DNA from: Noviherbaspirillum aerium
GTDB lineage: Bacteria > Pseudomonadota > Gammaproteobacteria > Burkholderiales > Burkholderiaceae_D
Direction of reading: 5' to 3'
DNA: 64,000 nt
Assembly (NCBI RefSeq): GCF_008929045.1
Contig: NZ_VFAH01000009.1
Location: forward strand, 124,001-188,000
In this document: positions 46,738 through 55,106 of the stretch, one piece after another
Layout of the letters: each line of letters begins with the position of its first letter
How positions within the stretch are numbered: the first letter of the stretch is position 1
Notes under the pieces: generated by a model
Told to the model about the DNA's origin: nothing
Databases searched by the model: none
What the model saw: only the letters and a program-made list of their open reading frames with translations
Position numbers and translations under genes: made by a program

Positions 46738-47760
46738 TCAATATTCCTTGAGCCGGTTGTACAGCGTCTTGAGGCTGATGCCGAGCGCCTCCGCCGTGAG
46801 GCGCTTGTTGCCGCTGTAATGCTTGAGCGTGGCAAGGATGATTTCCTTTTGCGCGTCTGCCAGCGGCGTGCCGACAAAGAAATTGAGGTAGCCCTCATGC
46901 ACGGTGGGCTTCTTGGTGGAAAGATCGGAGATGCAGTCCTCGATGTTGAGCGTGTCGGTGCCGATGATGTAGGCCCGATGCACGACATTCTTCAGCTCGC
47001 GCACATTGCCCGGCCATGAGTAGGAGCGGATGACGTCGAGCGAACTGCGCGAAAAGATTTTCTGCGCCTTGCTTTTCTCGTTCAGTTCATTGAGGAAATG
47101 ATGGGCCAGCGCTTCGATGTCGCTTCCGCGTTCGCGCAACGGAGGAATGCGAATCGGAAAGACGGCGAGACGATACATCAGGTCTTCACGAAGATTACCC
47201 TGCTTGACGGCGGTATCGAGATCGCGATTCGTCGCGGCGACCAGACGCACGTCAACCTTCACTTCCTCGTCGCCCCCGACACGAAGAAACTTGCCGCATT
47301 CCAGCACCCGCAGCAGCTTGACCTGCATGTCCACCGGCATCTCGGTGATTTCATCCAGGAACAGGGTGCCGCCGGAAGCATGCTCGAAGTAACCGATATG
47401 CTGCTTGACCGCGCCGGTGAAGCTGCCTTTTTCATGGCCGAACAGGGCGGCCTCGATCAGATGGGCCGGAATGGCGCCGCAATTGACCGCGACGAAGGGC
47501 TGCTCGACACGCCGGCTCGCATGATGGATGGCATTCGCGATCACTTCCTTTCCGGTACCGCTTTCGCCCACCAGCAATACGGTGGCATCCGTGGCCGCAA
47601 CCCTCTCGACCTGCTGATAGAGCCGCTCCATTACGGAAGACGTGCCGTGCATGATGCCGAAATGCATGAGGGATTTTTCAAGGGCCATTTGTGTTTCCGT
47701 GTCGTCCCCGGGCTGTGGACGGTCGCTGCGTTCCAGCGTGAGCAAAGTATTGGACGTCAT
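46738..47760 (-). CDS. Sigma-54-dependent activator lacking a receiver domain
   Basis: This 340-residue bacterial enhancer-binding protein has a short N-terminal region (about 40 residues) in place of a sensory domain. The AAA+ domain follows, with Walker A GESGTGKE (65-72), the sigma-54 contact loop GSFTGA (112-117, a natural variant of GAFTGA), Walker [13 protein letters not shown], and the C-terminal Fis-type helix-turn-helix ([23 protein letters not shown]). Lacking an input domain, it may be constitutive or controlled by a partner protein, as in the PspF class. It is paralogous to the protein at 49228, especially in the last 40 residues. The SDR gene 79 bp away has a sigma-54 promoter. 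Confidence 0.93.
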   Translation of the reverse strand: MTSNTLLTLERSDRPQPGDDTETQMALEKSLMHFGIMHGTSSVMERLYQQVERVAATDATVLLVGESGTGKEVIANAIHHASRRVEQPFVAVNCGAIPAHLIEAALFGHEKGSFTGAVKQHIGYFEHASGGTLFLDEITEMPVDMQVKLLRVLECGKFLRVGGDEEVKVDVRLVAATNRDLDTAVKQGNLREDLMYRLAVFPIRIPPLRERGSDIEALAHHFLNELNEKSKAQKIFSRSSLDVIRSYSWPGNVRELKNVVHRAYIIGTDTLNIEDCISDLSTKKPTVHEGYLNFFVGTPLADAQKEIILATLKHYSGNKRLTAEALGISLKTLYNRLKEY

Positions 47761-48072
47761 GATTCTTACACCAAAGCGTGGACAGATACTTGCGCTAATT
47801 CAGTTCCATTGCGCAAAGTGAATGGATGCATATTGCCGGGCGGATACCCTGTGGCGAGACACCGGCGCGAGGAAGCTAAAGATACACCATCATGCGGCGA
47901 GCGTCTTTCTACTCTAATGCATTGCGGTGCGGATCGAGCACACAAATTTTTCTATCGACCCCATGCCTTCGCCGAAGCGGCGAACGGATTTCCGCACCGC
48001 GAAAAATACATTGCCATGCCCTGCAACCGCTGTAAGCCTTACGCCGCCGCAGTAAGTTTTACGAGCGCGTTG
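47761..48072. other. Intergenic region without identifiable gene
   Basis: No convincing ORF is seen on either strand; the long plus-strand frame is antisense to the activator gene and lacks protein character here. A weak -24/-12 match (TGGAAC, then TAGC) is present on the minus strand at 47808-47794, which could serve the activator gene itself. Confidence 0.4.
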
Positions 48073-48250
48073 TTAGAGCGCTTTCGTCCTGACCAGGCTG
48101 ACGATCCTGGAAGGTTTGCCAGCGGCACTGCGGTAAGTCTCCTTGCCATGGCCCCGGGGCGCCGAGCCCGCCATGTCGCGCCACCACGCCTTGTTCCGCA
48201 GACGGATCTTCTCGAACTGGACCAGGCTGGTCAGGGCAAAAATGCTTTAG
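48073..48250 (+). repeat. Inverted-repeat element family 3, copy B
   Basis: This 178-bp element runs from TTAG-AGCGCTTTCG to a degenerate AAAAATGCT-TTAG. It aligns with the reverse complement of 22082-22313 but is about 55 bp shorter in the middle. Confidence 0.72.
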
Positions 48251-48330
48251 TTAACACGGCGGCATCCTTCCGCCTGCCTTCGAGCCCTGACGAACTATTG
48301 CCGGCGAAACACCGCACTTTTGCAGTGCAC

Positions 48331-48346
48331 TGGCATGGAAGCTGCG
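48331..48346 (+). promoter_or_regulatory. Candidate sigma-54 promoter of the small lipoprotein
   Basis: TGGCATG-GAAG-CTGCG matches the -24/-12 layout and closely resembles the element before the YghA-like gene (same CTGC at -12). It lies 104 bp upstream of the start at 48450. Confidence 0.5.
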
Positions 48347-48449
48347 TGCGGCGGCGAGTGCCGCAATGGCAAAACCTTAACGAACTTATCGTGAAAGGCA
48401 TGGTCAAGAACGAGACATAACAACGTTAATTTTTTTGAAAGGAACGAGC

Positions 48450-48662
48450 ATGAATTCACTCAAGACCACATCGAAGATTCTGTTGGTTGTTGCTGCGCTG
48501 AGCATGACTGCAGTGGGTTGCGATCGCCGTGCCGGAGATACCTCGGGCGGCAGCGGCGCATCGGGAACCAGCTCCAGCGGCGCAGGTTCCATGGGTTCGT
48601 CCGGATCGGGCGGCGCAGGCGGAGCAGGCGGCGGCACAGGTTCCGGCACAGGCTCGAAGTAA
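48450..48662 (+). CDS. Small Gly/Ser-rich lipoprotein
   Basis: This 70-residue predicted lipoprotein has a signal peptide with hydrophobic core ILLVVAALSMTAVGC, lipidated Cys about residue 24, then a mature part made nearly only of Gly, Ser, Ala and Thr. The ATG at 48450 has AAGGAACG upstream; the in-frame ATG 15 bases earlier would place that site inside the coding region. A possible sigma-54 promoter precedes it and a hairpin (48688-48727) follows. No family is recognisable. Its location between two sigma-54 activators suggests it belongs to their regulon. Confidence 0.72.
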   Translation: MNSLKTTSKILLVVAALSMTAVGCDRRAGDTSGGSGASGTSSSGAGSMGSSGSGGAGGAGGGTGSGTGSK

Positions 48663-48687
48663 GCCATCCGCATTACAGCCGGTTTTC

Positions 48688-48727
48688 CGCATGCGCAGAC
48701 TGGTCTTGTGCCACCTGCGCATGCGGC
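48688..48727 (+). other. Long-stem hairpin after the lipoprotein gene
   Basis: CCGCATGCGCA (48688-48698) pairs with TGCGCATGCGG (48717-48727), an 11-bp stem with an 18-base loop. No T tract follows. The following 48728-49227 stretch holds no gene I can support. Confidence 0.5.
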
Positions 48728-49227
48728 ATGCTTGTTTCTGAAGCCGGCCTGTCGACAGGCATATCAATTCCCTTCCACTGTATTGAGTGTCCTCATGTGC
48801 CATGGGTTGCCGCATGCATCGTGATGTTCGCGCTGCGCGTGCCTCAGCTCTGCATGGGACGAGGCAATTTTTCGATACATCTTTGCAGCAGACATTTCCT
48901 GCGCGACTCATATCATCGCCATGCAATCACGACTTCGCGCGCAAACCACCGGTTCACTGCTTTCGGTCAAGAATAAAACACATGCGTACTTGGACAATAT
49001 CCCTCAGAAGCGTATGCTGAAGATTCAGTAGCACCGGCCGATTCCGGCCATCGTCAACCTTTCAACCGATTTCCATCAAGAATTCAACAGGTTCGCAACG
49101 GCCTTATGCCGGGCGGCGGCATGCGGACCATGACAGACATCAGCCTAATGCACTTCGCGCAATGGCTGATGCCCATTGCTGCATGGGCGCGTGCCCGTCG
49201 GTGCAACCGTTAGAGAAAATTTGACAT

Positions 49228-50631
49228 ATGCCACATGTACTCATCGTCGATGACGACCTGAACACCCGTGAAGCACTGGCGGCAATCACGACCGCCGAGG
49301 GATTCACAACTGCAACCGCAGGAAGCATTCGGGATGCGCAAAGCCAGATCATGCTGCAGCGACCGGATGTGGTATTGATCGATCTTAAGCTGCCGGACGG
49401 CAACGGCATGGACCTGTTCAACGACATCGAGGCGCGCGCGACGACCGAGATCGTTCTCATCACTGGCCATGCAAGCGTGGAAACCGCGGTGGAAGCCTTG
49501 CGTCTCGGCGCTGCCGATTACCTTACCAAGCCCATCAACTTCAAGCGCCTCAAGGCGCTGCTGTCGCGCATTCCACGCACCGTGGATCTGAAGGAAGAAA
49601 TCGGCGTGCTGCGCAGCGAACTGCGCCGGCTCGGCCACTTCGGCCAGATGCTGGGCGCGGCTCCCGCGATGCAAAAGCTGTACAACCATATCGGCCGCGT
49701 GGCGCCGACCGAGGCGACCGTGCTGCTGCTCGGCGAGAGCGGCACCGGCAAGGAAATGGCGGCGCAAACCATTCATGAACTCAGCCTGAGGCAGAAGCAT
49801 CCCTTCCTGCCGGTCAACTGCGGCGCAATCTCGCCGCAACTGATCGAGAGCGAAATCTTCGGCCATGAAAAGGGCAGCTTCACCGGCGCCGATCGCCAGC
49901 ATAAAGGTTATTTCGAACGAGCCAACGGCGGCACGCTGTTCCTGGACGAGATCACCGAAATGCCGGTCGAACTGCAGGTGAAACTGCTGCGCGTGCTGGA
50001 GACCGGATCATTCATGCGCATCGGCAGCAACCAGGAAATCGATACCGACGTGCGCGTGATTGCGGCAAGCAACCGTGATCCCGAAGCTGCGGTCGCCGAA
50101 GGCAAGCTGCGCCTCGACCTCTACCACCGGCTCAACGTCTTCCCGCTGAAGATTCCGCCGCTTCGCGAACGCGGCAACGACATCGAATTGCTGGCACAGC
50201 ATTTCCTCGATGAGCTCAATACCGCGCATGGCACCAGCAAGGTATTGTCGCCGGATGGCCTGGCGTGCCTGAGCAATTACCACTGGCCCGGCAACGTGCG
50301 TGAGCTGCGCAATTACATGCAGCGCGCGTTCATTCTTTCCGATCACGTCCTTGATGCTGCGGCATTGGCGCCGGTGATCACCACCCAGTCACCGGTGGGC
50401 CTGACGCTCGCGATCCCGGTAGGCACCTCGCTGGCCGATGTCGACCGCAAGCTGATCTATGCAACGCTGGAGCTGTGCGGCGGAGTGAAGAAGCGTGCGG
50501 CGGATATTCTCGGCATCAGCCTCAAGACCTTGTACAACAGGCTGGAGGAGTACGGGCCTTATGAAGGCAACGTGCAGAAGAAGGATGAGCCGTCGTCGAT
50601 GCATGGCAGCAGCAGCGACTCGTATCACTGA
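49228..50631 (+). CDS. NtrC-family sigma-54 response regulator
   Basis: This 467-residue regulator has a receiver domain ([14 protein letters not shown], phosphoacceptor Asp52 in [17 protein letters not shown], Lys in YLTKPI), an AAA+ domain with [20 protein letters not shown] and [12 protein letters not shown], and a C-terminal Fis-type DNA-binding domain ([22 protein letters not shown]). It activates sigma-54 promoters when phosphorylated. No dedicated kinase is adjacent in the same operon; the hybrid kinase encoded convergently at 50873-53701 is a candidate partner. It is paralogous to the receiver-less activator at 46738. Confidence 0.95.
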   Translation: MPHVLIVDDDLNTREALAAITTAEGFTTATAGSIRDAQSQIMLQRPDVVLIDLKLPDGNGMDLFNDIEARATTEIVLITGHASVETAVEALRLGAADYLTKPINFKRLKALLSRIPRTVDLKEEIGVLRSELRRLGHFGQMLGAAPAMQKLYNHIGRVAPTEATVLLLGESGTGKEMAAQTIHELSLRQKHPFLPVNCGAISPQLIESEIFGHEKGSFTGADRQHKGYFERANGGTLFLDEITEMPVELQVKLLRVLETGSFMRIGSNQEIDTDVRVIAASNRDPEAAVAEGKLRLDLYHRLNVFPLKIPPLRERGNDIELLAQHFLDELNTAHGTSKVLSPDGLACLSNYHWPGNVRELRNYMQRAFILSDHVLDAAALAPVITTQSPVGLTLAIPVGTSLADVDRKLIYATLELCGGVKKRAADILGISLKTLYNRLEEYGPYEGNVQKKDEPSSMHGSSSDSYH

Positions 50632-50872
50632 GGAGGTGGTTCCCGGAGGCTGACCGTAAGTTGCCGGTTGCACCAGTCATGCTGCTTCCTTATTGCTCCT
50701 TCTCCTTCGGGAGGAGGGGGCGACGGGGATAGGTTTCACTTCCCGCCGCCATAAACGCATCCCCGTCCGGCTCCGCCTCGCCAGCTGCTTTTGAAAGGGG
50801 CGGTGGCCCCTTCATTCAATGAATTCAATTCAGTCCAATCCAAGGCTCCGCTCGCATCCAGCGAGGAGCCAT

Positions 50873-53701
50873 TCAATCCCTTGACGCCAGCGTATCGATC
50901 ACGATGATCAATTCCTCGGGTGCGACCGGCTTGGTCACATGCATCTGGAAGCCGGCGGTCAGGGCGCGGATGCGGTCTTCCCGCTGGGCGAACGCTGTCA
51001 GCGCCAGCGCCGGAATGCGCTGCAGGGGCTGGCGTCCGTCCGCCGCGGTCCACGCGCGTATCTTCCTGAGGACCGCGTAGCCATCTTCGCCGGGCATGGC
51101 AATATCGGAAATGAGAACGTCGGGATACTCATCGGCAGCGCGCGACGCCAGCCATTCCGCCGCCTGGCCGAACGTGGCCGCCGCGAAGACTTCCGCACCG
51201 GCGGCATTGAGCACCACCGTCAGCGATTCGCGCGCTTCCTCCTGGTCGTCGATCAGCAGCACGGTCTTGCCTTCCAGCGAGGGAAGGGTCAGCGTGCTCG
51301 CGCCCACATCATGCGGTCCCACCGTCAGATACGTCTCGTTGCGGGCCCGCACCGGGAAATACACCGAGAAGGTGGTGCCGGTGCCTTCGCCCTCGCTTTC
51401 CGCGGTGACGGTGCCGTCATGCAGTTCCACCAGGTTGCGCACCAGGAACAGGCCAAGCCCCAGGCCATTGTGGAAGCGCGTACTGGACGTGTCCTTCTGG
51501 CTGAAGCGGTTGAACAGGTGCGGCAGGAATTCCGGCGACACGCCGGCGCCGTTGTCGCGCACCGATACGCAGATCTGCTTGCCGACCTGGGTCGCGGTCA
51601 GCCACACCTGCCCGCCTTCCGGCGTGAACTTGATGGCGTTCGACAGGAGATTCCAGAAAATCTGCTGAATGCGGTCTTCATCGCCCTCGATCTGTTCGCT
51701 GGTGATGCGGTAGTTGCAGCTGAGCTCGATACGCTTGGCGGCCGCCATGCTTTCCACGCTTTCCACCGCCGAACGCAGGGCCGGCAGCAGCGCCAGCGGC
51801 TGCTTCACCAGCCTGAGCCTGCCGCTCATCATGCGCGTGACGTCCAGCAGGTCTTCGATCAGCCGCACCTGCTGGTTGATGCCGGTCTTGATGCCTTGCA
51901 GCGCCCGCTGTGCCAGCGGAATCTCGATGGCATCCTTCACATAATTTTCCAGCACATGGGCCCAGCTCTGGATGCCGTTCAGGGGCGCGCGCAGCTCATG
52001 CGACACGATGGCGAGAAATTCGTCGCGCGCCCGCGCCGCCGTCTCCGCCTGGATGCGGGCCGCGCGCTCCCGCGCAAGCAGTTCATCCCTTTCCTTTTCC
52101 ATGCGGGCGCGTTCGGTCACGTCATAGGCGATGCAGATCACCGACTCGATGTGGCCCCAGCGGTCGATTTCCGGTATGACCCGTCCGGAGAAATAGCGGG
52201 TATGTGCCTCTTCGGTCTGCTGGAATTCCAGGCGCTGCTCCTGTCCGCTGTCGAACGCCTTGCGGGCCGCATCGTCCCAGCGCTGCACGATGTCCTCCGG
52301 CAGGCCAAGTTCGGTCTTGGTCTTGCCGATGTACGACTGGTGCGGCAGCTTGAACAATTTCTCGATCGAAGGATTGACGTACAGGTGGCGCATCTCGCGA
52401 TCAATCCTGGAGATGATGTCGGGCGAGTTTTCCACCAGCGTCTTGAATTCGAGTTCGCGCCGATGCAGCTTTTCCTCGGTGTCGCGCAGGCGGGAAATGT
52501 CGCTGATGGCGGCGACCAGGCCGACGACATTGCCCCGGGCGTCGTATTCAGGGACATACATCAGCTGCATGTAATGTTCGCTGCCGTCGGCCATCGGCAC
52601 GCTGAGTTCATGTTCCTGCGGTTCGCCGCGCAAGGTCGCGTCCATGTACTGGCGCAGCTTGGCAAAGGCTTCATCGCCGATGATGTCGGGCACGCGCTTG
52701 CCGATCACATCGGCGGGATCGAAGCCGAAGCGGTCCGCGTAGGTCTTGTTGACGAAGTGCAGGTAATAGTCGCGGTCGCACTGGGCAATGAAGACCGGCA
52801 GGGAATCGGTGATCAGGCGCAGCTGCTGTTCCCGTTCGCGCAAGGTCTGCTCGTTCCTGCTGCGTTCGGTGATGTCGGTAATCACCGCCGAAAAGCCGGC
52901 AACGCCGCCGTCGCTGCGCAGATCGGGCGTATAGATGGCCATCACATGGCGCTCGCCGTGGCGGGTCGCGAGGCCGATTTCGAAGCGCACCGTGTGGCCC
53001 GACAGGGCGAGCTCCACATAATCGCGCAGCTTGTCGTAGGAAGCGCCGAGAAGCTCCTGTACCGTGCATCCGACAATGTCTTCGCGCGCGCGCCCGAACC
53101 AATGCTGGTAGGCGAGATTGACGAAGCGGTAGCGCTGGTCGGGATCCACGTAGGAAATCAGCACCGGTGCGGTATCGGTGATCAGCTTCAGATACTGGTC
53201 TTGCTGGAAGAGCGCTGCGGACAGGCTCTGGTGCGCCCCGGCATCGCGTATGCACACCAGCATGGCCGTCGATTCCTCGTCGCCGCGCCCGCCGTCATGG
53301 CAGGGCATGACCGAAATTTCGGCATCCATGATCACGCCGTCGGCCAGCTGCAGCCGGCGCCGCAACGACGCGGCCTGCATCCGCTCAGGCACCGTCGGCA
53401 GACCGGCATTGTCCGCATCACGCAGCACTTCGCCGAGTGCACGGCCAACCAGCGCATCCCCCGCCGATACGGCGAAAAGGCCTTGCGCGGCGTTATTGCA
53501 GCCGGTGATCACGCCGTTGTGCGCAATGAAGACGCTTTCCACGCACCGGTCGACCATATCGCGGAAATGTCGCTGTGCATCCATGGCGTTCCGTCCTGTG
53601 CCGCCCGCTTGCTTGTCGAGCGGATCCTCGTTGCTGCTGGACGATGGCAAGAGCTCATTGCGTTGAATCGATAACACATGATTGCCCGACATATCCATCA
53701 T
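50873..53701 (-). CDS. Multi-PAS hybrid sensor histidine kinase
   Basis: This is a protein of about 942 residues without transmembrane segments. After a short N-terminal stretch it has four PAS domains (about 45-160, 170-290, 300-415, 425-540; for example YVDPDQRYRFVNLAYQHWFG and SRIDREMRHLYVNPSIEKLF). Then come a HisKA domain with H-box FLAIVSHELRAPLNG (about residue 568), HATPase with NLLSNAIKFTPEGG and GLGLGLFLVRNLVELH, and a C-terminal receiver with Asp about 865 in VLISDIAMPGEDGY. AAGGAG lies upstream of the ATG. The terminal receiver suggests a phosphorelay through an unseen phosphotransfer protein. Confidence 0.94.
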   Translation of the reverse strand: MMDMSGNHVLSIQRNELLPSSSSNEDPLDKQAGGTGRNAMDAQRHFRDMVDRCVESVFIAHNGVITGCNNAAQGLFAVSAGDALVGRALGEVLRDADNAGLPTVPERMQAASLRRRLQLADGVIMDAEISVMPCHDGGRGDEESTAMLVCIRDAGAHQSLSAALFQQDQYLKLITDTAPVLISYVDPDQRYRFVNLAYQHWFGRAREDIVGCTVQELLGASYDKLRDYVELALSGHTVRFEIGLATRHGERHVMAIYTPDLRSDGGVAGFSAVITDITERSRNEQTLREREQQLRLITDSLPVFIAQCDRDYYLHFVNKTYADRFGFDPADVIGKRVPDIIGDEAFAKLRQYMDATLRGEPQEHELSVPMADGSEHYMQLMYVPEYDARGNVVGLVAAISDISRLRDTEEKLHRRELEFKTLVENSPDIISRIDREMRHLYVNPSIEKLFKLPHQSYIGKTKTELGLPEDIVQRWDDAARKAFDSGQEQRLEFQQTEEAHTRYFSGRVIPEIDRWGHIESVICIAYDVTERARMEKERDELLARERAARIQAETAARARDEFLAIVSHELRAPLNGIQSWAHVLENYVKDAIEIPLAQRALQGIKTGINQQVRLIEDLLDVTRMMSGRLRLVKQPLALLPALRSAVESVESMAAAKRIELSCNYRITSEQIEGDEDRIQQIFWNLLSNAIKFTPEGGQVWLTATQVGKQICVSVRDNGAGVSPEFLPHLFNRFSQKDTSSTRFHNGLGLGLFLVRNLVELHDGTVTAESEGEGTGTTFSVYFPVRARNETYLTVGPHDVGASTLTLPSLEGKTVLLIDDQEEARESLTVVLNAAGAEVFAAATFGQAAEWLASRAADEYPDVLISDIAMPGEDGYAVLRKIRAWTAADGRQPLQRIPALALTAFAQREDRIRALTAGFQMHVTKPVAPEELIIVIDTLASRD

Positions 53702-55106
53702 CAAAACTGCTCCTTTATCCGCAAGTGCGGGCAGGGTCTTCCAATGGCTTTCATCGGAAACAGTTGCCCTTTCCTATCTTGCGGCTGCATTCGTATTGGT
53801 AAAGATGCTTCCGCCCTCATTCTAGAAAGCGAAGCAGCGCTTGCACTGGGTAAGCGCATGTCGAAGTCCCGGAACATTTGAGCGGCAACAAGGTCTGCTG
53901 CATCGTCGCTGCAAAGCGTCCGCCTGGGCGGAGTGGCGGCGAGACGCTCGACGAGAAGATCGGTGCCGGCGGGTGCAAAGGCCGTGCGCATTCCCTGCCT
54001 GTGCCTCGCTGCATGCCGATGCCTGCGCCGGTACCGCGCATGGGGCGCGCCATTGCTACCATTTCTACCATGGGCGCCATTGCTGCCATGGAGAATGAAA
54101 GGGAGACGGAAGTAAGCGTTACACTGTTTTGTCATTTTTTTACACGTCTTCGCCGGGTTTCTTCCACGCATCCGGTGATACGCCTCCTGGTCCCGCCCGG
54201 AAGGCGATGGACATGCCCGCAATGTTCCGGAGCGTAAGAGCATGAAACATGCCGACGCCTTTGCAATCTGTGGCCATTTGCGCAAGATCATCGCGTTGCT
54301 TGTCTCGATCCGTATAGTAGACGGAGCCCGATTGCATCATGCTTGCGAAGGTGCCTTCAAGCAGGTGTCAGACTCATCTGCAGCAGTGCCCATGCCGACA
54401 TGATGCGTGTTAAGTCGCGCGGGCGCGCAGGGTCTGCAGTATCCGTATTGTCCAAACAGGCCGGCGCCGACAGGAAGCCTTCCCGAATGCATTTGATGCG
54501 CAGCAAAGCACATATCGCAATACATCACGGATTCAAAGCATTGACGGCGCGCCTCGATGCGGCCAGGTCGCGCTTCGCGTCGGGAGTCGCCGTGCAGCGG
54601 AAGGCAGGGCAGGGCGCTCGCGGCATGCCGATATCGCGGACTGCCTGCGGCCGTTATCCCAGCTGCAGTCACCGGGCCGCGTCGGCTTCGGCCAATGTGG
54701 CTCGAAGTCGGGTTTCCCGGCATGGCGCTTGCCTGTGTATTGCTTGATGCCCTGGTGCTGACCAGAGAGCATTCATTGCGCAGAGTCAGGCGCGCGATTT
54801 TCAAATTCCCGCTTCCCGGCAGTCTCCAGACGTCTGCTGCGGGCATGCGCGTACCTGGACTTCGCAAAAGGCAGCAACCTGCCGCCGTGGCTTGTTCATG
54901 CACGCGACCGATTCAACCTGAAATGACAATGGACTTTTCCAATCACAAGCATCGACATATGCAGCTGCAAGCCGTTTCCGAAAAGCGACCTGCACGCGCA
55001 AGCGCGCGCCGGGAATGGCAATCGATGCCAGAGGGAAAAGTCCCGCGCGCCGTATCGGCACATTCCTTCCTGACCAACTTTCATGCCCTCGCGGCAAGGA
55101 GATAGC
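53702..55106. other. 1.4-kb stretch without a recognisable gene
   Basis: Several frames of 60-190 codons are open, mainly from high GC, but none has motif, signal or ribosome-binding support. The least poor are a Met/Gly-rich minus-strand frame at 53817-54089 and a plus-strand frame ending at 55105 that overlaps the ribosome-binding site of the next gene. I see no terminator, tRNA or mobile-element end. Confidence 0.5.

Noticed and set aside
47098-48420. 440-codon plus-strand frame running into the lipoprotein region
   Set aside because: Most of it is antisense to the sigma-54 activator and the rest crosses a family 3 repeat; no domain or ribosome-binding site.
50696-50812. GC-rich hairpins between the NtrC-like gene and the hybrid kinase
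   Set aside because: CCTTCTCC-TTCG-GGAGGAGG and AAGGGGC/GCCCCTT stems exist but lack T tracts, so I do not call them terminators; they may only help end the convergent transcripts.
50939-53674. 911-codon open frame on the plus strand
   Set aside because: It is antisense to the multi-PAS kinase with all kinase motifs on the other strand; its translation is His/Arg/Gly-rich and without domain character.
54923-55105. 60-codon ORF ending in the ribosome-binding region of the fusion gene
   Set aside because: No ribosome-binding site and no recognisable feature; its overlap with the next gene's leader is not enough evidence for a leader peptide.
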